This document shows, one piece after another, positions 23,634 to 30,188 of a stretch of DNA of 36,138 nucleotides. The notes under the pieces were generated by a model. That model saw only the letters and a program-made list of their open reading frames with translations. It searched no databases and had not been told where the DNA came from. Numbering within the stretch: the stretch's first letter is position 1; every line of letters starts with the position of its first letter. The translations under genes were made by a program, and so were the position numbers. This stretch comes from an uncultured Bacillota bacterium (GTDB taxonomy: Bacteria > Bacillota_I > Bacilli_A > RFN20 > CAG-826): NCBI GenBank assembly GCA_949289845.1, contig CASEPN010000003.1, forward strand, positions 141,558-177,695. The letters run 5' to 3'.

Positions 23634-25231
23634 CCCTCGCCCTCCTCATCGAGGAGATTCGTTCCGGCTGGACGGAGCGAGGCTGGCGTCTCGCGCTTTC
23701 CCTCGTCCTGAAGTTCCTCGGGGCGGCCCTTTTCATGCTGCTCGTCGGCTACCTCTTCTGGGGAATCGACGCGAAGCTCCGTTCCTTCAGCTCCTACGGG
23801 ACCTACGACTTCCTGGTCCTCTATATCTTCCTTGCCACTCTGGCCTCCTCCCTCGCCTCCCTCCCCGGCTCCTACAAGGCCCTGGAGAGGACTGAGGACC
23901 GGCTCATTCTCTCGCCCCTTCCTATCTCGAGGGACGAGAGAATCCTTGCGAAAGCCGCCTTCTTTTATACGAAACTGGTGGTCTCTCTCTTCCTTCTCAG
24001 CTTCCCTGCGCTCGTCGCCTACGGGATCGCGAGGGGACAGACCGCCCTCTTCTACGTCTTCTCCGTCCTTTACCCGGTCCTTGGCTCTTTCTCTAGCCTC
24101 GGCCTCCTGACGATGCTCCTCGGGCCCTACGGGCTCCTGATGGAGGTCATGCGGAGGCACAAGGTGGTCCAGTTCGTCCTTGCCTCGCTTCTGGTGATCG
24201 CCCTTTGCTTCGTCTACAGGGAAGTCTTGAACCTCTTCCTCGACCTTCTCGCGGGGGCGGAGCTCGACAGCTTCTTCAGCGAGCCCTTCCTTCAGTCCCT
24301 CAACGGGGCCTCCCCGTACCTTTTCCCCGCGGGGAGCTACCTCGCCCTCCTGACGGGGGACGGGAACGTCGCCGGCCATGTCACCCTTTTCATCGGAGCG
24401 TCCCTCACGCTCCTCGTCCTTGGCTTCTACATCCTCTCCTTCCTCATGGGGAGGCTGGAGAAGGGGCGGAGGGAGAAGGGCGCGCGTAAGGCGAAGCCCG
24501 CCCGCCTCCCGAAGAACAGGATGGTCGCGCTCCTCAAGAAGGAGTGGGTGCTCCTCTTCCGCGACAGCTCCTACCTCTTCAGCTACACCTCTCTCCTCAT
24601 CATGCAGCCCTTCCTCGCCTTCGTGGTCGTGGAGAGCCTCTCTGGCATCCTCCAGGACGGGATGGGCATGTTCCTCGCCTATTTCCCGGAGCTCATCAAC
24701 GGGATCCTCATCTTCCTCGTGCTCCTCTTCGCCTCCCTCATCTCCGGGGCGAGCGCAGACGGGGTCTCGCGCGAGGGAAGCGGACGCATCCTCATGAAGG
24801 AGATCCCCGTCCCCCCGGGAGAGCAGCTCTTGGCGAAGCTTCTTGTTTCCACCGCGGTGTCCCTCGTCTCGCTCCTGGTGACCTCGCTCGTGCTCCTGGG
24901 CTTCTCGCTCCTCCCCGTCCACGTCTTCTTCTCGGTGCTCGGGACGGGCTCGCTCTTCATCGTGTCCTTGAACCTCCTGGGCGCGCTCGACGACTTCCGC
25001 CGGCTCGGGGAAGGGGGCAAGGGAGGGGTCTCCCTTCTCGCCCTCTATAGCATCCTCCTTCCCGTCCTCCTCGCCCTTCTCCACTTCCTCATGACCTTCC
25101 TCGGGGTCGCGGTCCCCATCCTCTACCTCGTCGAGTTCCTCATCCCTCTCCTTCTCATGGGGGCGCTCCTCCTGCTCCTTCGCTGGAGGCTCCCCTCCCT
25201 GTTCCTGCTGATGAGGGTGGACTACGTATGA
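23630..25231 (+). CDS. ABC-2 type permease
   Basis: 533 residues with roughly 12 hydrophobic helices arranged as two related halves. Each half contains a cytoplasmic segment of the same type: ALERTEDRLILSPLPISRDE in the first and SREGSGRILMKEIPVPPGEQ in the second, the ABC-2 hallmark. A basic linker (KGRREKGARKAKPARLPKN) joins them. The ATG overlaps the ATPase gene and the stop overlaps the next start. The substrate is unknown. Confidence 0.85.
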   Translation: MTLALLIEEIRSGWTERGWRLALSLVLKFLGAALFMLLVGYLFWGIDAKLRSFSSYGTYDFLVLYIFLATLASSLASLPGSYKALERTEDRLILSPLPISRDERILAKAAFFYTKLVVSLFLLSFPALVAYGIARGQTALFYVFSVLYPVLGSFSSLGLLTMLLGPYGLLMEVMRRHKVVQFVLASLLVIALCFVYREVLNLFLDLLAGAELDSFFSEPFLQSLNGASPYLFPAGSYLALLTGDGNVAGHVTLFIGASLTLLVLGFYILSFLMGRLEKGRREKGARKAKPARLPKNRMVALLKKEWVLLFRDSSYLFSYTSLLIMQPFLAFVVVESLSGILQDGMGMFLAYFPELINGILIFLVLLFASLISGASADGVSREGSGRILMKEIPVPPGEQLLAKLLVSTAVSLVSLLVTSLVLLGFSLLPVHVFFSVLGTGSLFIVSLNLLGALDDFRRLGEGGKGGVSLLALYSILLPVLLALLHFLMTFLGVAVPILYLVEFLIPLLLMGALLLLLRWRLPSLFLLMRVDYV

Positions 25232-27678
25232 AGAAGACCCTAGGAGTGCTCCTCGTCGCCCCCTTCGCGGTGGCCATCCTCGCCTTCGGGGCGATCGTCA
25301 TCCTCGAGAACACCGTTCCCGTGGACATTTCCGGCATCCGCTGGGACTACCGGGAGAACGAAGGCTTCCAGGTCCGGGAGGAAGGCTATCTCCTCGAGGC
25401 GGAGCCGATCTACGACCCCGCCCTCGAGCTAGGGGAAGGGAACGACCTCGTGTGGGAGGTGTCCTCTCTTGAAGGAGGGGAGACCGAATGCGCCTCCATT
25501 TCCGAAGTAGGGGATTCCTACTATCTCGAGGCCATCTCCGAAGGGAACGTCCGCCTCACCTGCCGGAACGAGAAGAACACCGTCTCTCGCTCCCTCAGGG
25601 CCCTCATCTACGAGGACGGGGCGATCCTCATCAACGACGCTTCCGCCCCTGCCTCGGGGCAGATGGTGGGGGAGCTCCGCCGCTATGGGGAATACGACTT
25701 CGACGAGGAAGGGCGTAAGACCTATGCGAGGATCGAGCTCGAGACCGAGGCCCTCAGCACGGTCATGGGGGATGTCGCCCAGCTTGTCTCCCATAGCGAA
25801 AACCTACAAGTCCAAGGCGGAATCATCGAAATCCATGGGGCGGGGGAGAGCTACGTCCGCTTCCGCCTCAAGGAAATGCCCTTCGTCGAGGAGGAGTACC
25901 GCTTCCTTGTCGAGGAGGACGCGGTCAACGTCTACGACTATGGCGACTTGATGCTCGCCACCAACAAGAGCGAGGACGGGGACCCCGTCTGCCTCCAGCG
26001 GAACCTCCTTTCCCTCAAGAACACCTACCGCCAGGAGAACGGGCGCTACGTGGAGGAGCTCCTCGCAGAGAACACGAGGCTCTTCGGGCGCTACGACTTC
26101 GGGAGGCAGGAGATGCTTTCCTTCGAGGAGGACGTCTACCGCTTCCCCACTACCTATAACGACCTATATATCCGCCAGTACGTCGAGGAGGAGGAAGGGA
26201 ATAATCCTGAAATCCTTCAGAAGAGGCTCGAGGTCATCGCCGGGGTCCACGTCCAGGACGACTTCTTCGGGAACGGCTTCACCATCTCGATGCAGGAGCT
26301 CTGCTACCCGAACCATGGGAAGTACGACGACTATTCCGGCCTCATCGAGCCGGGGGAGGAGGACCTCTTCCAAGGACCTCTCACCCTCGTCTCGATCGGC
26401 CTCATCGACACGCCCATCATCAAGGCGTTCGGCCAGGACAACTCCGGCTTCTACGTGGAAGGGGACGGGATCCTCATCGACGACGTCCGCCTCCAGAACA
26501 CCGATAACCTCGCGAACCTATATGACCTCAGCTACGCCGGCAGCGTCATCGACCTCAAGGGCGAGGACATCACCATCCAGAACTCCTTCCTCCGCTACGG
26601 GAGGACGTGTCTCAGGGCGATGGACGCCGACGGCCTTCTCGTGAGGAACTGCCTCATGGAGAACTCCCGCGAGTTCCTTATGAAGGTGGGTTCGGACGAG
26701 TTCGCTTCGACCGATCCGGAGAAGAGGGTCACCTACCAGCACAAGGGCGACTACTACAGCGGGGCGATCTCAGGGCTCATGGACCGCTCCTATGGGGCGG
26801 CAGACCGTCTTTTCAACGAGGCCCTCGGGCTTCAGGAGGGGGATGATCCCGAAGGCACCCTGGAGCCGGCGATGGTCATCCAGGAGGCGCTCGACGGGGA
26901 TCCAGTGCTCGAGCCTGCCGAGATTGTCGTGGAGGACACCCTCTTCGGGAGGTCCGGCCTCTTCCCGATCGCCTTCGATTCCCTCTTCAACGGGCCCTTC
27001 CTCTATAACGGCCTCCCCTCCCTCATCCAGGACGTATTCTCCATCTTCACCGAGTTCGACATCCCCTTCCCCTCGATCGTCCCTGACCAGGTGGGCGGCA
27101 CCTCGAGGGCGAGCGAGCTCACCCTTAGGGGGGACTGCCGCTTCTACGACTGGAAGGACGTGGAGACGATCGACGCGAGCTGCCTCATCGAGGAAAGGAT
27201 CGGGGAGTTCCTCGGGATAATCCTGGGCACCGCGAGCGGGGAGACCCTGCCCAGGATCCCCATCGACAGCTACTTCCCGATCAAGGCGCTCCTGCTCCAG
27301 GAGGCCGAGCGGCTCGGCTACAGCTATCATGTGCCGGTCGAAGGCGGGGAGGAAGGCGAGGAGGACATCTACCTCTGCCCCATAGTCGGCTACTACGGAG
27401 GCGGCAGGAACGACTCCCTCCTCATCCATGAGGACGATGGGATCGGGGAGGAGATCTCGATCGACTTCGCCAGGAGCTCCATCACCGGGGAGGGCCTTGC
27501 TTCCGCCGGGAGCGACATCGGGGACATCCTGGCCCCCGTCATCGCCCGCTGCGTGCCCATGGCCGCGGGCTTCCATCCCTTCCGCTTCCTCACCAGCGGA
27601 ACCTACGAAGACGTCCCCGAGACCTTCGGGAAGTCGCCCGACGTCTCGCTCATCATGAATCGCGGAGGTAAGTTATGA
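25228..27678 (+). CDS. Large membrane-anchored extracellular protein with a probable beta-helix region
   Basis: 816 residues; one N-terminal hydrophobic helix (about 5-27) acts as uncleaved anchor or signal, and the rest is acidic and hydrophilic. From about 390 to 485 are short strand-turn repeats (SGFYVEGDGILIDDVRLQNT, then GSVIDLKGEDITIQNSFLRYG, then DADGLLVRNCLMENS), the pattern of right-handed parallel beta-helices that often bind or cut polysaccharide. Residues 25-300 look like beta-sandwich domains. No catalytic motif is identifiable, and no sorting signal is present at the C-terminus. Translational coupling to the permease and to the lipoprotein gene ties it to the same process at the cell surface. 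Confidence 0.7.
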   Translation: MKKTLGVLLVAPFAVAILAFGAIVILENTVPVDISGIRWDYRENEGFQVREEGYLLEAEPIYDPALELGEGNDLVWEVSSLEGGETECASISEVGDSYYLEAISEGNVRLTCRNEKNTVSRSLRALIYEDGAILINDASAPASGQMVGELRRYGEYDFDEEGRKTYARIELETEALSTVMGDVAQLVSHSENLQVQGGIIEIHGAGESYVRFRLKEMPFVEEEYRFLVEEDAVNVYDYGDLMLATNKSEDGDPVCLQRNLLSLKNTYRQENGRYVEELLAENTRLFGRYDFGRQEMLSFEEDVYRFPTTYNDLYIRQYVEEEEGNNPEILQKRLEVIAGVHVQDDFFGNGFTISMQELCYPNHGKYDDYSGLIEPGEEDLFQGPLTLVSIGLIDTPIIKAFGQDNSGFYVEGDGILIDDVRLQNTDNLANLYDLSYAGSVIDLKGEDITIQNSFLRYGRTCLRAMDADGLLVRNCLMENSREFLMKVGSDEFASTDPEKRVTYQHKGDYYSGAISGLMDRSYGAADRLFNEALGLQEGDDPEGTLEPAMVIQEALDGDPVLEPAEIVVEDTLFGRSGLFPIAFDSLFNGPFLYNGLPSLIQDVFSIFTEFDIPFPSIVPDQVGGTSRASELTLRGDCRFYDWKDVETIDASCLIEERIGEFLGIILGTASGETLPRIPIDSYFPIKALLLQEAERLGYSYHVPVEGGEEGEEDIYLCPIVGYYGGGRNDSLLIHEDDGIGEEISIDFARSSITGEGLASAGSDIGDILAPVIARCVPMAAGFHPFRFLTSGTYEDVPETFGKSPDVSLIMNRGGKL

Positions 27679-28772
27679 AGAAGAACATCGTGCTGGGGGC
27701 GCTCCTCGCCCTCCTCGGGGCCTTGCCCCTCAGCTCCTGCGGCTTCCTGAACCTTGGAAGCGAAGGCTATCTCATCGAGAGCATGGGGACCTCCGTGAAC
27801 GAGAACGGGGAGACCGTCCTCGAGGTGACCTTCGACGACAAGAGCGTCCCGCCCCTTTCGATCACCCTTCCCAAGGGCGAGGACGGGGTCGGGATCGCCA
27901 ACATCGAGACCGCCCTGAACGCGGAGAACAACCTCCTCAGGGTCACAATCACCTACGACGACCCCTCGCGCCTGCCGGTGACGATCGACGTCCCCATCGT
28001 CCAGGGGAAGGACGGGGTCGGGATCGACCACGTGGACGTGGCGAGGGACCCCGAGACGGGGCTCACCACGGTCGAGATTTTCTACACCGACCCGGACATG
28101 CCGACGACGAGCTTCGGAATCCCCAAGGGGGAGTCCGGCGTCGGGATCGAAAGCGTGACCTCCCTCATGGAGGAGGGGAACCTCGTCCTCGTGTTCGCCA
28201 TGTCCGACGGGTCCGAGCAGCGCGTCTCCCTCTCGATGGAAAGCATCCGCGGCGAGGGCATCCAGAACATCGAGCTTGGCGTCGACGAGGACGGGGAGAA
28301 CTACGTCCTCCTCATCACCTTCGACTCCGGCTTCAGCCAGCGCCTCACCTTTCCCGTGCCCCACGCGACGGAGTGGCACGTCTCCAACGGCGACCCCCTT
28401 CCCTCCTCTGGCAGGGTCGGGGACTTCCACCTCAACACCTCCAGCGGTGCGATCTACCGGAAGACCGAGGCGGGATGGGTGCTCCAGATGGTGCTCGAGG
28501 GCACTTCCGCGGGGGACATCGAGGGGAAGCGCCACGTCGTCACCTTCCATCCGGGGGAGGGGACGTTCGTCGATCCCGCCCGCCCCACCTCCTTCGAGGT
28601 GGTGCATGGGAACTATTTCCCAGGCGAGCTACCGGAATGCGCCCTCGACGGGCATGAGTTCCTGGGGTGGTACACCGAGGAGGAGATCGGCCCGAACACC
28701 GGCCACTTCACCTCCCTCACCCCGGTGATGGCGGACCTCGACCTATACGCGGTCTACCAGCCGATCCTATAG
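27675..28772 (+). CDS. Repeat-containing lipoprotein with GxxGxGI repeats and an InlB-type repeat
   Basis: 365 residues with a lipoprotein signal: helix 4-17 and lipobox LSSC with Cys22 lipidated. Residues 29-229 form about five ~40-residue units, each a beta-rich stretch ending in PKG-like turns, with G(E/K)DGVGI at 68-74 and 111-117, GESGVGI at 152-158 and a degenerate RGEGI near 192. A GRVGDFHLNTSSGAIYRKTE segment then resembles the linker found in collagen-like and phage-tail-like proteins. The C-terminus (about 287-363) is an InlB B-repeat/Flg_new-type unit (FLGWYTEEE and DLYAVYQ). It is expected on the outer face of the membrane as an adhesin or assembly scaffold. The start overlaps the upstream stop. 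Confidence 0.75.
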   Translation: MKKNIVLGALLALLGALPLSSCGFLNLGSEGYLIESMGTSVNENGETVLEVTFDDKSVPPLSITLPKGEDGVGIANIETALNAENNLLRVTITYDDPSRLPVTIDVPIVQGKDGVGIDHVDVARDPETGLTTVEIFYTDPDMPTTSFGIPKGESGVGIESVTSLMEEGNLVLVFAMSDGSEQRVSLSMESIRGEGIQNIELGVDEDGENYVLLITFDSGFSQRLTFPVPHATEWHVSNGDPLPSSGRVGDFHLNTSSGAIYRKTEAGWVLQMVLEGTSAGDIEGKRHVVTFHPGEGTFVDPARPTSFEVVHGNYFPGELPECALDGHEFLGWYTEEEIGPNTGHFTSLTPVMADLDLYAVYQPIL

Positions 28773-28779
28773 GAAAGCC

Positions 28780-28808
28780 TTGCCGAAGATAGGCCTATCA
28801 TGGATAAT
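28780..28808 (+). promoter_or_regulatory. Candidate promoter of rpmG-secE-nusG with a palindromic spacer
   Basis: TTGCCG (28780-28785), a 17-base spacer and GATAAT (28803-28808). The spacer contains a perfect 12-bp palindrome, GATAGGCCTATC (28788-28799). The rpmG ATG follows at 28833. Confidence 0.55.
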
Positions 28809-28832
28809 CCGCCTGCCTAGGGGAGGAAAAGG

Positions 28833-28979
28833 ATGCGAGAGAAGAGGTTTTTGATTTGCGAGGAGTGCCTCTCCCGGAACTACCAGGTGACGAGGAGGAA
28901 GGACAGCGAGTCCCGCCTCGAGATCCGGAAGTTCTGCCCTAAGTGCAACCGCCACACTCTCCATAAGGAGAGCAAATAG
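28833..28979 (+). CDS. rpmG: Large ribosomal subunit protein bL33
   Basis: A 48-residue basic protein of the 50S subunit, too short for many gene finders. It is the zinc-binding form: Cys9/Cys12 (ICEEC) and Cys35/Cys38 (FCPKC), with [20 protein letters not shown] between, matching L33. GGGGAGGAAAAGG precedes the ATG. Its position before secE and nusG is standard in Bacillota. Confidence 0.95.
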   Translation: MREKRFLICEECLSRNYQVTRRKDSESRLEIRKFCPKCNRHTLHKESK

Positions 28980-29006
28980 GAAAGGGAAGGAGTATAGTTC
29001 GTCCGT

Positions 29007-29204
29007 ATGACCCCACCCATCAAGTACATGAAGGAGGTGGCGCGCGAGGCGCGCCGCATCCGCTGGCCCAGCCGGGAGAAGCTCTGGTCGACGATCCTCG
29101 TGGTCGTCTGCGTTGCCCTTTTCGTCGCCATCTGCCTCGCCCTCGAGGACCTTGCCGCCGGATCGATCATCCAGCAGCTGAAGGACGCGTTCGGAGGAAT
29201 GTAG
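29007..29204 (+). CDS. secE: Preprotein translocase subunit SecE
   Basis: 65 residues: a short amphipathic stretch (VAREARRIRWPSREKLWST, with the conserved R..WPS/T motif) followed by one transmembrane helix (about 30-47). It clamps SecY in the membrane. The ribosome binding site of ATG 29007 is distant (AAGGAG about 15 bases away); Met at 29028 is an alternative start and keeps the conserved part. It is followed after one base by nusG. Confidence 0.93.
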   Translation: MTPPIKYMKEVAREARRIRWPSREKLWSTILVVVCVALFVAICLALEDLAAGSIIQQLKDAFGGM

Positions 29205-29205
29205 G

Positions 29206-29760
29206 ATGCCTGAGCAGCTAGCCGACAAGCAGTGGTACGTCGTCACCACCTACGCCCAGCACGAGGCGAAGACGAAGGAGAACCTCGAGAAGAGGCGCGT
29301 CTCCATGAAGATGGAGGACCTCATCCAGAGGATCCTCATCTGCGAGCAGGAGGTCCCTGTCCTCAAGGACGGGATCCCGACCGGGAAGACCAAGAAGGTC
29401 AACCTTTACCCCGGCTATCTCTTCATCGAGATGGTCATGACCGACGAGAGCTGGTTTATCGTCCGTAACACCCCCGGGGTCACCGGCATCGCCGGCTCCT
29501 CCGGCGGCGGGCAGAAGCCTACCCCTGTCCCGCGGGAGCAGATCGAGCCCGTCCTCAAGAGGATGGGCATCGTCGACGCGAGCATGTACGACCGCTACCA
29601 GGTCGGGCTCCGGGTCAAGATCATCGGAGGCGCCCTCGAGGGAACCGAGGGCACCATCACGAAGCTCGACCGCGAGAACGGGATCGTGCGCGTGGAGACC
29701 CTCTTCTTCGGGCGCGTCACTCCCGTCGACCTCGACTTCTCCGAGATCGACATCCTCTAG
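29206..29760 (+). CDS. nusG: Transcription termination/antitermination protein NusG
   Basis: 184 residues. The N-terminal NGN domain begins KQWYVVTTYAQHEAKTKENLEKR and includes LYPGYLFIEMVMTDESWFIVRNTPGVTGIAG. The C-terminal KOW domain has VGLRVKIIGGALEGTEGTITKLD. NusG links RNA polymerase to Rho or ribosomal protein S10 and affects pausing. The ATG is one base after the secE stop, with GGAGG upstream, and the gene is closed by a terminator. Confidence 0.97.
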   Translation: MPEQLADKQWYVVTTYAQHEAKTKENLEKRRVSMKMEDLIQRILICEQEVPVLKDGIPTGKTKKVNLYPGYLFIEMVMTDESWFIVRNTPGVTGIAGSSGGGQKPTPVPREQIEPVLKRMGIVDASMYDRYQVGLRVKIIGGALEGTEGTITKLDRENGIVRVETLFFGRVTPVDLDFSEIDIL

Positions 29761-29776
29761 AGGGAAGCGAACCTCA

Positions 29777-29800
29777 GGCGGCCTCCGGGCCGCCTTTTCC
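29777..29800 (+). terminator. Rho-independent terminator after nusG
   Basis: GGCGGCC (29777-29783), loop TCCG, GGCCGCC (29788-29794), then TTTTCC. Confidence 0.85.
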
Positions 29801-29812
29801 ATATCTTCTTTT

Positions 29813-29885
29813 ATGAACGTTGATTCATGCTTGACACATGAACGTTTGCTCATATGATTAGAGCGAAGCATGAAGGAGAATTCAT
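29813..29885 (+). promoter_or_regulatory. Promoter with three ArsR/SmtB-type operator palindromes
   Basis: The promoter is consensus-like: TTGACA (29831-29836), a 16-base spacer and TATGAT (29853-29858). Three 16-bp sites flank and overlap it: ATGAACGTTGATTCAT (29813-29828), ATGAACGTTTGCTCAT (29838-29853) and ATGAAGGAGAATTCAT (29870-29885). The first two share ATGAACGTT and sit upstream of the -35 box and between the boxes. The third encloses the ribosome binding site AAGGAG and abuts the regulator's ATG. They fit the TGAA-N6-TTCA operators known for ArsR/SmtB-type zinc and cadmium sensors. Derepression by metal is the expected mode. Confidence 0.8.
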
Positions 29886-30188
29886 ATGTCAAGAGTTCCT
29901 GAGGACAAGGTCATAGACCGGATGGAGCATATTCTGAACATCGCCAGCGACTCCACGAGGCTCAAGATCCTCTACGCGATCTCGGGGGAGGAGAAGAACG
30001 TCTCCGAGATCGTGCGGGAGGTCGGCGCGAGCCAGTCCCTCGTCTCCCACCAGCTCATCGTGCTGAAGAAGGCGCGCCTTGTGACCACGAGGAGGGAGGG
30101 AAGGAACGTCTACTACCTCCTGGCGGACCAGCACGTGACGGCCCTTCTTTCGATCGTCCACGAGCACGTCCTTGAGGAGAGCCTATGA
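29886..30188 (+). CDS. ArsR/SmtB-family metal-sensing repressor
   Basis: 100-residue winged-helix repressor. The recognition-helix region is VSEIVREVGASQSLVSHQLIVLKKARLV, followed by the wing TTRREGRNVYYLL. The alpha-5 metal site is complete: Asp81 and His83, then His94 and Glu97, the spacing DxHx10HxxE of the SmtB/CzrA zinc sensors. The alpha-3N cysteine site of CadC/ArsR is absent. Zinc (possibly cobalt) is therefore the likely inducer. It should autoregulate through the three palindromes upstream. The stop overlaps the ATPase start (ATGA). Confidence 0.93.
   Translation: MSRVPEDKVIDRMEHILNIASDSTRLKILYAISGEEKNVSEIVREVGASQSLVSHQLIVLKKARLVTTRREGRNVYYLLADQHVTALLSIVHEHVLEESL

Noticed and set aside
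23414-25084. 556-codon open frame on the minus strand
   Set aside because: It is antisense to the ABC ATPase/permease genes, with a low-complexity Glu/Arg/Asp/His product. Such frames arise from GC-rich codon bias, and it has no ribosome binding site or family motif.
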